DNA of 43,625 nucleotides from Ignavibacteria bacterium UBA2373 (GTDB lineage: Bacteria; Bacteroidota; Ignavibacteria; Kapaibacteriales; UBA961): contig DDTD01000021.1 of assembly GCA_002344005.1 (NCBI GenBank), forward strand, positions 1 through 43,625, read 5' to 3'. The notes beneath the pieces were generated by a model. That model made no database searches, was not told where the DNA came from, and saw only the letters and a program-made list of their open reading frames with translations. Positions within the stretch are counted from its first letter, which is position 1. Every line of letters begins with the position of its first letter. This document shows, piece after piece, positions 7,670 to 16,442 of this stretch. A program made the translations under genes and the position numbers.

Positions 7670-8200
7670 ATGTCAAAAATTAAAATGAAACGCACAGGTT
7701 TTGTGTTAGACATGACACCACTCGTGGATATTGCGTTTCTGCTCTTGACGTTTTTCATGTTCACGGCAAAGTTTAAATCGGAAGCGGAAAGCGAGAAAAA
7801 GTTCCAAATTAAAAGACCGAAAGCTGCTGCCGATACTTCAAAATTGCCTGATAAAGATTTGGCAATCATCCAGATAGCTATTGATTCTGCAAATATCGGT
7901 GATACGTCATATTATTTTTCTATGACAAATACCGAAGACAGAAAAGCTGTTTACAGTAAAGTAGAAGGATTAACTGCCGAACAACGTGAGAAAAATCTCG
8001 TGAAAGTGTCATTAAATGTACTTGATGCATTGATTTTGCAATCACGACTGCAAAATCTCAAAACTAAATATGCGATTGATGCCGATAAACGCATTCGTTA
8101 TAGTTGGATAAATAATCTAACCAATGTGATGCGCAAAAATAAAGCGAATGTTTTTAATTATGTGACTGACAAACGTCAGGGCAATCGCGAACAACAATAA
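7670..8200 (+). CDS. exbD: ExbD/TolR family biopolymer transport protein (first copy)
   Basis: A 176-residue protein with a short basic cytoplasmic start, a single transmembrane helix and a periplasmic domain. The helix holds DMTPLVDIAFLLLTFFM, with the essential membrane Asp (in VDIAF) that carries protons in ExbD and TolR. The periplasmic part (residues 45-176) is longer than classic ExbD, has little similarity to the second copy and contains an insert around YYFSMTNTEDRKAVY. ATG 7670 is preceded by AAAGGAAA. The 23-residue membrane segment is the same as in the next gene although the codons differ. The two probably form a hetero-oligomer with ExbB. Confidence 0.93.
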   Translation: MSKIKMKRTGFVLDMTPLVDIAFLLLTFFMFTAKFKSEAESEKKFQIKRPKAAADTSKLPDKDLAIIQIAIDSANIGDTSYYFSMTNTEDRKAVYSKVEGLTAEQREKNLVKVSLNVLDALILQSRLQNLKTKYAIDADKRIRYSWINNLTNVMRKNKANVFNYVTDKRQGNREQQ

Positions 8201-8236
8201 ACCATTTGAAAATAATCCTATTTTATTGGAGGATAT

Positions 8237-8788
8237 ATGGGCGGAGGCGGTGGTTCGTTAGGACCTCAACCCAAAGCAAAACGCGGCAAAAATTCCAAGC
8301 GAAAAAAGAAAAAACGTGTGGGATTTGTTCTTGACATGACACCACTTGTGGATATTGCCTTCTTATTGTTGACATTCTTTATGTTTACAACTACAATGGT
8401 AACGCCGCAAATTATGGAAATGTCTGTTCCCCCTGAAGTAGAATCTCAAGTTGAGGTCAAGCAATCAGAGTTATTTACGATTCTGATTCGTGAAGATGAT
8501 TCTGTGTTTTACTATCAAGGAATATTGGAACAAGCACAAGCACAACCTGTGACAATGAAAGCATTACGATCTGTTTGTGTGGAAGAAAACATGAAGCAAG
8601 TTAATCGTTTGATTACAGCATTAAAAGCGGATACATCTTCATCGTATGGTCGTTTAGTGCAGGTATTGGATGTATTGAATCAGGCGGAAGCAGATATAGT
8701 AAAAAAAATGGAAGGTCAAAAGCGTGAACGTAAATTTACTCTTGCGCCGGTTGATCCAAAAGAATTGGAGGCGATTAAAGACTTATGA
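8237..8788 (+). CDS. exbD: ExbD/TolR family biopolymer transport protein (second copy)
   Basis: The 183-residue protein begins with a Gly-rich stretch (MGGGGGSLG) and a strongly basic segment (KRGKNSKRKKKKR), then the same membrane helix as the first copy, with the proton-carrying Asp in VDIAF, then a periplasmic domain with LVQVLDVLNQAEADIV near the end. ATG 8237 has a strong GGAGG site. Its stop overlaps the tonB start (ATGA at 8785-8788), so translation is coupled. The basic N-terminus, absent from the first copy, may set topology or contact the lipid surface. Confidence 0.93.
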   Translation: MGGGGGSLGPQPKAKRGKNSKRKKKKRVGFVLDMTPLVDIAFLLLTFFMFTTTMVTPQIMEMSVPPEVESQVEVKQSELFTILIREDDSVFYYQGILEQAQAQPVTMKALRSVCVEENMKQVNRLITALKADTSSSYGRLVQVLDVLNQAEADIVKKMEGQKRERKFTLAPVDPKELEAIKDL

Positions 8789-9558
8789 TTTCTATTCCGG
8801 TTCCTAAATTGACGCGCCGTGATTATGGCGCATTTGAATTGCGTAACTTTATCAATATTGCGACGCAACGTGGTTTTATTGTGACAATGGGGTTAATACT
8901 TTTATTATTGCTCATACAATTTGCCTATAAAACTGCAACGACAAGAACATTTTTACGACCGCCAAAGATTCAAAAAATTACTTTAGCGGATTTGCCTCCG
9001 CCGGAAACTGAAACACCGGATACGCCACCGCCACCGCCACCACCTGATGTGGTATTTACCGGAGCGGAAGCACGTGCCGGTACGCCGGTACCGATTCCTG
9101 ATGCGGAAATGACTCCCGATATGCGTGACTTCGCTAATGTGGATGACCTTGCAGTTTCTAGTTCCAGCAATGATGCTGTGGTGGATATGGGACAATTCAA
9201 TAAAGTTGATGTCAATCAACCTATTGAAGTGGTAAAAGAAGAAGAACCCGATCCGGAAGAGTTTATTGCTGCCGATAAAGAGCCGGATGGTGACTTTATT
9301 CGCAAAGAAATTTTGCGCAATGCTGTCTATCCAGCTGTGGCACAAAGAGCAAATATGGAAGGAACCGTCACACTTCAAGTTCTTATCGGTAAAGACGGTC
9401 GCATTAAAAAAACGAAAATTCTCAGTTCAACGAATGATATTTTTGAAAAAGCGGCACAAGAGGCAGCAATGAAAGTTGTAGCTACTCCGGCATTACAAGG
9501 AAATAAACCAATTGAATATTGGATGACAATACCGGTTCGTTTTACTCTTCGAAACTAA
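8785..9558 (+). CDS. tonB: TonB family energy transducer
   Basis: The 257-residue protein has a cytoplasmic N-terminus of about 30 residues, one transmembrane helix (32-48, MGLILLLLLIQFAY), a Pro-rich periplasm-spanning stretch (69-88, including seven consecutive Pro), an acidic linker and a C-terminal TonB domain (about 170-257: YPAVAQRANMEGTVTLQVLI, DGRIKKTKIL, FEKAAQEAAMKVV, WMTIPVRFTLRN). It passes the ExbBD motor's energy to TonB-dependent outer-membrane receptors; no receptor gene is in the window. The longer cytoplasmic tail before the helix resembles Bacteroidota TonB rather than the enterobacterial form. A terminator follows 22 bases after the stop. Confidence 0.94.
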   Translation: MISIPVPKLTRRDYGAFELRNFINIATQRGFIVTMGLILLLLLIQFAYKTATTRTFLRPPKIQKITLADLPPPETETPDTPPPPPPPDVVFTGAEARAGTPVPIPDAEMTPDMRDFANVDDLAVSSSSNDAVVDMGQFNKVDVNQPIEVVKEEEPDPEEFIAADKEPDGDFIRKEILRNAVYPAVAQRANMEGTVTLQVLIGKDGRIKKTKILSSTNDIFEKAAQEAAMKVVATPALQGNKPIEYWMTIPVRFTLRN

Positions 9559-9580
9559 GAACTTCACAATTTGTTAAAAG

Positions 9581-9609
9581 AAAATGCGCTTGCGGGCGCA
9601 TTTTTTTTT
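9581..9609 (+). terminator. Rho-independent terminator of the exbB-tonB operon
   Basis: AAAATGCGC (9581-9589) pairs with GCGCATTTT (9596-9604) around a 6-base loop, and the T run extends to 9609 (nine T in all). It lies just after tonB. Confidence 0.9.
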
Positions 9610-9654
9610 CATTCTAAACATTGACAATAACTCAACAGATAATGGAATACGATT

Positions 9655-10515
9655 ATGACTAAAGATATATGGACGGTGAAAAGAATCATTGAATGGGGTA
9701 AAAATTATTTACAAGAGAAAAATATTGATAGTCCTCGTTTAACCATGGAATTATTGCTTTGTGATGTCATGAACTTACAAAGAATAGATTTATATCTTAA
9801 CCATGATAAACCATTAAATCAAGATGAATTAAAACTCTTACGAGCATATATATTGCGTCGTGCGGACAGAGAACCGGTTCAATATATAATTGGTCACACA
9901 GAATTTTATGGTCATCGTTTTTTTGTTAATCCTGCTGTATTGATACCAAGACCTGAAACAGAATTGTTGGTGCAATATGCAGCCGAGTTTGCAAAAAAGA
10001 TAAAAGGTGAGAATCACACTGCACTTGATATTGGTACAGGATCAGGTTGTATTATTATTTCTTTTGCAAAAATGTTTCCTCAATGGAAATGCACAGCTAT
10101 AGATAATTCGGACAAAGCATTGGCTATTGCAGAAAAAAATGCAGAAGCTCTTGAAATAGATACTATCGCATTCCATAATGCAGATGTTTTTGAAAGACCA
10201 CCGCAAAAACGTTATTCAATAGTGATGAGCAATCCTCCATATATTGCCGCAAAGGAAATGGAAAATCTTGAGCCTGAAATTGCAAAATATGAACCTAAAA
10301 CCGCCTTGACCGACGGTGATAATGGTTTATCATACTATACATATTATGCCACATTGTTTCCCAAGATTATACGCCCGGGTGGTGCATTTTTTTGTGAAAT
10401 CGGCTTTGGTCAAAGCGAAGAGATTCAAAAAATATTTACCGACAAAAATATCCAAACAACTATAGAAAAAGATTATGCCGGCATACCGCGCATTATTTGG
10501 GGAATCATAAAATAA
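9655..10515 (+). CDS. prmC: Peptide chain release factor N5-glutamine methyltransferase
   Basis: The 286-residue enzyme methylates the Gln of the GGQ motif in release factors RF1 and RF2, using S-adenosylmethionine. Features in order: an N-terminal helical domain (LQEKNIDSPRLTMELLLCDV), VQYIIGHTEFYG and LIPRPETELLV, the SAM-binding ALDIGTGSGCIIIS (about 123-136), and the catalytic NPPY in SNPPYIA (about 192). The length is normal. It begins right after the tonB terminator and is followed 13 bases later by the mutase gene, so it opens a new transcription unit. No promoter of the usual form is obvious. Confidence 0.95.
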   Translation: MTKDIWTVKRIIEWGKNYLQEKNIDSPRLTMELLLCDVMNLQRIDLYLNHDKPLNQDELKLLRAYILRRADREPVQYIIGHTEFYGHRFFVNPAVLIPRPETELLVQYAAEFAKKIKGENHTALDIGTGSGCIIISFAKMFPQWKCTAIDNSDKALAIAEKNAEALEIDTIAFHNADVFERPPQKRYSIVMSNPPYIAAKEMENLEPEIAKYEPKTALTDGDNGLSYYTYYATLFPKIIRPGGAFFCEIGFGQSEEIQKIFTDKNIQTTIEKDYAGIPRIIWGIIK

Positions 10516-10528
10516 TCAGGAGAATGAT

Positions 10529-12673
10529 ATGGATACGATATATGAATCTTGGCAAAATGAAGCACAACAAGAATTAAAGAAAAAACATCCTGATGAACTT
10601 ATTGTGCAATCGAATGAAGGAATTGCCATCAAACCGATTTATACCCCGAATGACATTGAAAATAGAGAGTTATATAATTCAGTGCCGGGTATATATCCTT
10701 TTGTGCGAGGACCATATGCGACCATGTACACCAATCGTCCTTGGACAATTCGCCAATATGCCGGATTTTCTACCGCTGAAGAAAGTAATGCTTTTTATAA
10801 ACGGAATTTGGCAGCAGGGCAAAAAGGGCTTTCTGTTGCTTTCGATTTAGCTACCCATCGCGGCTATGACTCGGATCATCCGCGTGTTGTCGGTGATGTT
10901 GGTAAAGCAGGTGTGGCGATTGACTCTGTTGAAGATATGAAAATATTATTCCACGAAATTCCATTAGATATTATGTCTGTATCCATGACGATGAATGGTG
11001 CAGTCATACCCATATTGGCAATGTATATTGTAGCTGCGGAAGAACAAGGCGTGGCACGTGAAGCCTTATCGGGAACAATACAAAATGATATTCTCAAAGA
11101 ATTTATGGTGCGAAACACATATATTTATCCTCCGACACCAAGTATGAAAATTGTTGCGGATATTATTGAATATACGGCGAAATATATGCCTAAATTTAAT
11201 AGTATTTCCATTAGTGGATATCACATGCATGAAGCTGGTGCAAATGCAGTGCAAGAGCTTGCTTATACTATTGCCGATGGTTTGGAATATGTGCGTGCTG
11301 CTTTAAGCAAAGGATTGGATATTGATGATTTTGCACCACGTTTATCGTTTTTTTGGGGAATTGGGATGAATTTCTTTATGGAAATTGCCAAAATGCGAGC
11401 TGCCCGTGTGCTATGGGCTGAAACCATAGAAAAATTCTCACCGAAAAATCCTAAATCAATGGCATTACGTACTCATTGCCAGACTTCGGGATGGTCTTTA
11501 GCTGCGCAAGATGCCTACAATAATGTGGTACGTACAACAATTGAAGCAATGGCGGCAGTTTTGGGCGGCACGCAATCTTTGCACACGAATTCCTTTGATG
11601 AAGCACTTGGATTGCCTACGGATTTTTCGGCAAGAATTGCACGCAATACACAAATTATTCTCGCGGAAGAATCGCATATTACCGAAGTGGTTGATCCCTT
11701 GGGCGGCTCATTTTATATTGAATCACTGACACATCAGCTCATTGTTGAAGCGCGAAAATTGATGCAGGAAGTAGAAGAAATGGGTGGCATGACCAAGGCG
11801 ATACAACAGGGTGTCCCGAAAATGAAAATTGAAGAGTCGGCTGCTAAAAGACAAGCAAATATTGATTCGGGAAAAGAAACAATTGTGGGTGTGAATAAAT
11901 ATCAACCCCTGAATGAACCGCCGATAGAAGTGCTTGATATTGATAATACGGCAGTGCGTGAACAACAAATTCAACGCTTGGAAGAGATAAAAAAATCGCG
12001 CAATTCTGATGCTGTTATTGCAGCTTTGGAACAACTTTCAACAATTGCTGAGTCGGGTGAGGGAAATCTCTTGGAAGCTGCTATTATCGCTGCGCGTGAA
12101 CGTGCAACGGTCGGCGAAATATCAGATGCTATGGCAAAAGTTTTTGGGCGTTATGAGGGGACATCAATTTCTGTCACAGGCGTGTATGGTGCGCATTATA
12201 AAAATACAAAATTTGATGAAGTGGTGGCTTTAACGGACAATTTTGCACAAGAATATGGCAGAAGACCAAGAATGTATGTAGCTAAATTAGGTCAAGACGG
12301 GCATGACAGAGGGGCGCATGTGATTGCAACAGGTTTTGCCGATTTGGGCTTTGATGTGGATATTGGTCCATTATTCCAAACCCCTGAAGAAGCAGCACTT
12401 ATGGCTATTGATAGTGATGTGCATGTTGTGGGAGTTTCAAGCCAAGCTGCGGGGCATAAAACTCTGATTCCTTTGCTTATCCAAGAATTACGCAAGCAAC
12501 AAGCAGATGATATTATTGTCGTTGCAGGTGGGGTGATTCCTCCAAAAGATTATGATTTTCTTTATGAAAATGGTGTAAAAGAAATTTTTGGTCCGGGAAC
12601 TAATATTGTTGATGCAGCAAAAAAAATTATAGCGCGTATTCGCGAAGCACATCCAGATCCATTATCTTTGTGA
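10529..12673 (+). CDS. mutB: Methylmalonyl-CoA mutase, large (catalytic) subunit
   Basis: The 714-residue adenosylcobalamin enzyme interconverts succinyl-CoA and (R)-methylmalonyl-CoA in propionate metabolism. The N-terminal barrel holds the substrate motifs YAGFSTAEESNAFY and SVAFDLATHRGYDSDHP; GGTQSLHTNSFDEAL follows. The C-terminal B12 domain has the base-off signature GQDGHDRGAHV with the cobalt-ligating His, then GVSSQAAGHKTL and VVAGGVIP. ATG 10529 follows AGGAG. No small subunit (mutA) lies beside it, so it may work as a homodimer or its partner is elsewhere. The stop (TGA 12671-12673) is 5 bases before the next ATG. Confidence 0.95.
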   Translation: MDTIYESWQNEAQQELKKKHPDELIVQSNEGIAIKPIYTPNDIENRELYNSVPGIYPFVRGPYATMYTNRPWTIRQYAGFSTAEESNAFYKRNLAAGQKGLSVAFDLATHRGYDSDHPRVVGDVGKAGVAIDSVEDMKILFHEIPLDIMSVSMTMNGAVIPILAMYIVAAEEQGVAREALSGTIQNDILKEFMVRNTYIYPPTPSMKIVADIIEYTAKYMPKFNSISISGYHMHEAGANAVQELAYTIADGLEYVRAALSKGLDIDDFAPRLSFFWGIGMNFFMEIAKMRAARVLWAETIEKFSPKNPKSMALRTHCQTSGWSLAAQDAYNNVVRTTIEAMAAVLGGTQSLHTNSFDEALGLPTDFSARIARNTQIILAEESHITEVVDPLGGSFYIESLTHQLIVEARKLMQEVEEMGGMTKAIQQGVPKMKIEESAAKRQANIDSGKETIVGVNKYQPLNEPPIEVLDIDNTAVREQQIQRLEEIKKSRNSDAVIAALEQLSTIAESGEGNLLEAAIIAARERATVGEISDAMAKVFGRYEGTSISVTGVYGAHYKNTKFDEVVALTDNFAQEYGRRPRMYVAKLGQDGHDRGAHVIATGFADLGFDVDIGPLFQTPEEAALMAIDSDVHVVGVSSQAAGHKTLIPLLIQELRKQQADDIIVVAGGVIPPKDYDFLYENGVKEIFGPGTNIVDAAKKIIARIREAHPDPLSL

Positions 12674-12678
12674 TTATT

Positions 12679-13554
12679 ATGAAAAAAATAATTCTTGCAG
12701 TATGGGTTATATTTGTATCATCGTTGATGACTGCCATTGCCGCAGATAATCCATTACAAAACATCGTATTAGCACCATCACTGACAAAACCATATACATA
12801 TAATGTGCAACAAACATTTATTCAAGAATTATCGGAAATGAATATGGTCTCGGGGATAATTACCGAAGCAGAACAGCATATTCTTTTCACCTCGAAGAAT
12901 AATACGGCATTTATAGGAAAAAGCTCTTGTTCATTTGCGAAAACAAAAATATATGGTATGGCAATGGCCGGAATTGCAGATACTGTGGTTAATCATAGAA
13001 ATAATGCTTTATATTCCGATATAATAATCATTGGCAATAAATGCAATATTATGTCATTCACTAAAGATATTTCCCCGAATGTGAATCTTGAAAATCCCAA
13101 TATATCAGCAATAATTTCGGCTGCATTTCGCGGAAGCACAATGTTGTTTATTCCATTGCCTGAACATGGCATCAATGTCGGTTCTACATGGAAAAAAGAA
13201 GCAGACGGTTTATTGGGAAATATTTCCGGTCCATTATCCATCAAAGATCAGAAATCCATGATTGAATATACTCTTATCGGCAAACAAGACACGCTCGGCG
13301 TATCATGTTACATTGTTGATATAAAGAGTAAAGATTTTCTTATCAAGCAACAGATGCGACAAATGAATATTGATATTGCGATGGAGGGGGAAGGAATGGT
13401 CAAAGGCAGATATTATATAGATCAAAAAACTGGAATGACGGTAATCGGATCTATGAAAATTGAAGCTGATATTGGATTAGCAGTTAAGGAGCAAGAATCT
13501 GCCATTGCCTCAATGAATATTTCTTTCCATTATATATGTAAAAAAAAGGATTAA
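12679..13554 (+). CDS. Exported protein of unknown function (pair member 1)
   Basis: A 291-residue protein with a signal peptide (MKKIILAVWVIFVSSLMTAIAA). I use ATG 12679; the longer frame starts at GTG 12670 inside mutB. The mature protein is beta-rich and ends ISFHYICKKKD. In its second half TWKKEADG, then a stretch ending YTLIGKQDTLGVSCYIVDI, match similar features of the next gene (TWDVGGEE, then FTGYIDTLGVKCHGIQF), so the two look like distant paralogs. The fold may be an outer-membrane-associated beta sandwich or barrel, like the DUF6263-type exported proteins, but I cannot assign a family. It is probably co-transcribed with the mutase. Confidence 0.7.
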   Translation: MKKIILAVWVIFVSSLMTAIAADNPLQNIVLAPSLTKPYTYNVQQTFIQELSEMNMVSGIITEAEQHILFTSKNNTAFIGKSSCSFAKTKIYGMAMAGIADTVVNHRNNALYSDIIIIGNKCNIMSFTKDISPNVNLENPNISAIISAAFRGSTMLFIPLPEHGINVGSTWKKEADGLLGNISGPLSIKDQKSMIEYTLIGKQDTLGVSCYIVDIKSKDFLIKQQMRQMNIDIAMEGEGMVKGRYYIDQKTGMTVIGSMKIEADIGLAVKEQESAIASMNISFHYICKKKD

Positions 13555-13555
13555 T

Positions 13556-14434
13556 ATGCGTTGTATTTTTCTTGCAGTATGTTTATTATCTCTGATGAGC
13601 ATACAGAGTATGGCACAAAAACAAATATCCGATAATTTACCCGATAGTCTAGCCAATAAAAGATTTTGTTTTAATTATGATTTTCGTATCGGCGATACCC
13701 TTGTGTATCATGCATATTCACGTGACAGTATGATTTATGATGAATTTCCTACATTATCCAAGGAAAGAAATGAGACATGGCGATATATAATTCTCAAAAA
13801 ATTACCGAATAATCACACACTCATCAGTATTGAAATGATTGGCTATGCAGCACAGGAATCGCAGGGGAGCATACGCAATCAAATGAGGATGAACAGCGTA
13901 TGGACAGGACGCAAAGTTTTTGTAGAAATTGACAGCACCGGAAAACGGTATGATATTGCAGCAATAGACTCTATCACGCCGGCAGTGAGTCCCGGTGGTG
14001 CTTTTCAACCGATTTTATTTACTCATATCGGTAAAGCTTGTGTGAAAGGTAAAAATACTTGGGATGTAGGTGGCGAAGAAAATCTTATAGAAAATGGTAT
14101 TCCCGTGCCTCTTGTTAATTATGCTTCTTTAGCACGCTTTACAGGTTATATTGATACACTCGGAGTAAAATGTCATGGCATTCAATTCACAACAACGGGT
14201 CAAGGAATTGCCGAAATTTCCTTTGGAGAAGGTAAGGATAAAACGGCTACTGTGAGTTCGATTATTAATCAGTTTACAAAAATGGAATTGAGCGAAGTCT
14301 ATCGCATACCCGTCCATTCTATGGCAACGTCGGAAATTAAATTTACCCTGACTTATCCTAATGGAAAAAAAACAAAAGGCGTACAGCATATTCTTACGCA
14401 TTATACATTAAGAAATTATAGGTTTGAAAAATAA
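13556..14434 (+). CDS. Exported protein of unknown function (pair member 2)
   Basis: A 292-residue protein with signal peptide MRCIFLAVCLLSLMSIQSMAQ. It begins one base after the previous stop. The mature part is beta-rich (FNYDFRIGDTLVYHAYSRDS, KVFVEIDSTGKRYDI) and has the Trp...DTLGV-Cys segment shared with the preceding gene. The start of the mature domain (a 'RIGDTLVY' strand near the N-terminus, then a 'TLGV' strand near the end) suggests an exported beta-sandwich. No catalytic motif is visible. The stop lies one base before the ATG of the SDR gene, so this is part of the same operon. Confidence 0.7.
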   Translation: MRCIFLAVCLLSLMSIQSMAQKQISDNLPDSLANKRFCFNYDFRIGDTLVYHAYSRDSMIYDEFPTLSKERNETWRYIILKKLPNNHTLISIEMIGYAAQESQGSIRNQMRMNSVWTGRKVFVEIDSTGKRYDIAAIDSITPAVSPGGAFQPILFTHIGKACVKGKNTWDVGGEENLIENGIPVPLVNYASLARFTGYIDTLGVKCHGIQFTTTGQGIAEISFGEGKDKTATVSSIINQFTKMELSEVYRIPVHSMATSEIKFTLTYPNGKKTKGVQHILTHYTLRNYRFEK

Positions 14435-14435
14435 T

Positions 14436-15224
14436 ATGAATATATCTCTCGAAGGAAAAACAGCACTTATAGGCGGCAGTACGCAAGGCATTGGTTTGGC
14501 TATAGCACAATTATTTGCAGACTGTGGAGCTAATATCGTTTTATTGGCACGCAATGCTGAAAAATTAAAACAAGTGCAATCATCATTGTCCAATAATGGT
14601 AATCAAGTCCATGATATTTTGGTCGCTGATTATGCCGATCCTGTTTTGGTGGAACTTGTGGTAAGGAATTTTATTGAGCAAGGTGGTGTCTGTGATATTG
14701 TTGTTAATAATACGGGTGGACCGCCGCCGGGGGCAATTGAACATGCCACAGCAGAGGAATTTTTAGCCGCATTTAGTTCCCATATTCTGATTAATCAAAA
14801 AATTGCACAATTGGTATTGCCGGGTATGAAACAAAGACAATGGGGGAGAATACTGAATATTGTTTCTACGTCAGTAAAACAACCGATTGCCGGACTTGGT
14901 GTTTCCAATACAATACGTGGCGCAACGGCAAGCTGGGCAAAAACACTATCCAATGAAATTGCAAAACATAATATTACCGTAAATTGTATTTTACCCGGAG
15001 CAACAAAAACGGGAAGATTGGATGCAATTATTCAACGCAAAGCAGCGCAACAGAATATTTCCGAAGAGCAAGCAAAACAAAGCATGGAACATGAAATTCC
15101 GGCAGGTCGTCTTGGAGAACCGCGAGAAATAGCAGGACTTGCGGCTTTTTTAGCATCTGATTGGGGCGCATATATTACAGGTACAAATATAGCAGTCGAT
15201 GGCGGAAGAACGAATACATTGTAA
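14436..15224 (+). CDS. Divergent short-chain dehydrogenase/reductase (SDR) without the Tyr/Lys pair
   Basis: A 262-residue Rossmann protein. I use ATG 14436; TTG 14424 would overlap the previous gene. It has the cofactor motif GGSTQGIG (Gly-x-x-x-Gly-x-Gly form), LLARNAEKL, VNNTGGPPPG (in place of NNAG) and a typical C-terminus (GRLGEPREIAGLAAFLASD, ITGTNIAVDGG). The usual YxxxK active site is replaced: after VSTSVKQPIAGLGV the aligned residues are SNTIR (Ser for Tyr, Arg for Lys). This type of divergent SDR is known, with uncertain chemistry. It may have lost reductase activity or use another residue. It closes the prmC-mutB run. Confidence 0.88.
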   Translation: MNISLEGKTALIGGSTQGIGLAIAQLFADCGANIVLLARNAEKLKQVQSSLSNNGNQVHDILVADYADPVLVELVVRNFIEQGGVCDIVVNNTGGPPPGAIEHATAEEFLAAFSSHILINQKIAQLVLPGMKQRQWGRILNIVSTSVKQPIAGLGVSNTIRGATASWAKTLSNEIAKHNITVNCILPGATKTGRLDAIIQRKAAQQNISEEQAKQSMEHEIPAGRLGEPREIAGLAAFLASDWGAYITGTNIAVDGGRTNTL

Positions 15225-15287
15225 TTCAACAATCAGAGTCAATAGAGAGTCATGAGACAACTTTGTAAATGAAAATAAGATAAGGCA

Positions 15288-15800
15288 ATGAAACTAATCT
15301 TCATAGTATTTTGTATGATGTTGTGTGTATATTCTTGCGATGTCAATCAAAATACCGCTCTATCGAATAAAAAACAAGGAAAAATTAAGTCATCTGAATT
15401 GTCAAGTATTACAATACAGAATTTTTATGGAAGACCAATTTCTGCATTATTGGACACTATTGAAGACAAACCACTGCGAATCTCAGCATTAGAAGATGGT
15501 CTGTGCCTCTGTGGATGCTTGATTGTTTTTACAAATGATGTTGTGTTAAATATAAGTTTCTCAAACATATATTTTCAAGAAGAATGTGACACAAATATGT
15601 TGTGGAATATTGATCTTTTGAAAAAAGAATATATTTACAGAATGGGACTACATATTAAGGCAATCCCTACAAATATGGAGTATTTTGGTCCGAAACCATT
15701 GAACAAAAAGGAGTATCAAGAAAGAATACGCGAAAGTGTAAAAGGTATTTCACGCAATGATTTACCGGTTGAACTTGTCAAAGATATAGCAAAGGAGTAA
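15288..15800 (+). CDS. Small lipoprotein, unknown
   Basis: The 170-residue protein has a lipoprotein signal (MKLIFIVFCMMLCVYSC, lipobox VYSC, Cys17). The mature part is mixed and has Cys-rich GLCLCGCLIVF around residue 80. I recognise no family. It is the first gene of the accessory stretch after the SDR and stands about 30 bases upstream of an RHS-core remnant. It may be an immunity-type or envelope-stress lipoprotein, which is inference from context only. Confidence 0.62.
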   Translation: MKLIFIVFCMMLCVYSCDVNQNTALSNKKQGKIKSSELSSITIQNFYGRPISALLDTIEDKPLRISALEDGLCLCGCLIVFTNDVVLNISFSNIYFQEECDTNMLWNIDLLKKEYIYRMGLHIKAIPTNMEYFGPKPLNKKEYQERIRESVKGISRNDLPVELVKDIAKE

Positions 15801-15829
15801 GAGGGTTAATCTGATAAAATAGAAATCTC

Positions 15830-15874
15830 AATGATTCCTTATTACATCACACTGATGAATTATCGGGCAGATTT
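15830..15874 (+). pseudogene. RHS-core remnant a
   Basis: A 22-base segment at 15853-15874 is identical to part of the RHS core at about 17588-17609. It codes for DELSGRF in the core, and weaker similarity extends upstream through AATGATT. The downstream sequence departs at once (H-I-R-D, then stop). It is a decayed fragment of an RHS/YD-repeat core. Confidence 0.7.
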
Positions 15875-15926
15875 CATATACGTGATTGATTATATAATTT
15901 GACAGCATTTAATTTTCTAAATAATT

Positions 15927-16427
15927 ATGAAAAAAATTGGAAGTATTTTAATTATTCTTGTTTTGCTCTCATGCGACACGGATAATAGAGTCGTGAGTGA
16001 AAAAGAGAGTAACATTACTGTAGAGTACTCAAATAAAAATCTGGAAATGTCTGAAAAGTTGAAGGACATAGTGAAAAAGTTTGTTGATTCTTCCCAACAG
16101 AACATAAAACATGGGAAAATATTTATAGATAGATACTCGATTGATCAGTCGCATATAGTCATTACAGGTAATTGTGACACAATGTCGAATATTATATATA
16201 ATGAACCATTTCTGACAGTGAAATATAAACAATCAGTATTTGATGTGTTTACAGGTGCTGAGTATCTTTTTTTAAGAAATGAATTTTCAATAAATAAAAA
16301 CTACGAACTGGAGACCTCACACCTACAATATTATATAGACAGTGTTGATAAAATTCGATATTTAGGAAATATTGCTAATCCGTTTATCGGTTATGCAGAG
16401 ATTATATACACAGGACCTAAAAAATAA
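15927..16427 (+). CDS. Small lipoprotein, unknown
   Basis: The 166-residue protein has a lipoprotein signal (MKKIGSILIILVLLSC, lipobox LLSC, Cys16). The mature part is hydrophilic with a Tyr-rich middle (IVITGNCDTMSNIIYNEPFL) and no known motif. It is preceded by an RHS-core remnant (15830-15874) and followed by an unexplained Cys-containing frame (16443-16535). The arrangement suggests a displaced RHS tip's immunity gene, but that is inference. The start lacks a clear ribosome binding site. Confidence 0.58.
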   Translation: MKKIGSILIILVLLSCDTDNRVVSEKESNITVEYSNKNLEMSEKLKDIVKKFVDSSQQNIKHGKIFIDRYSIDQSHIVITGNCDTMSNIIYNEPFLTVKYKQSVFDVFTGAEYLFLRNEFSINKNYELETSHLQYYIDSVDKIRYLGNIANPFIGYAEIIYTGPKK

Positions 16428-16442
16428 TGTTGAATTAAACAT

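Noticed and set aside
9001..9055. Repeated CCG/CCA triplets
   Set aside because: They encode the TonB proline-rich spacer and are not an independent repeat element.
8983..9378. Minus-strand frame of 131 codons within tonB
   Set aside because: It is antisense to the well-supported TonB domain and reads as Arg/Ser/Trp-rich low-complexity from the Pro codons.
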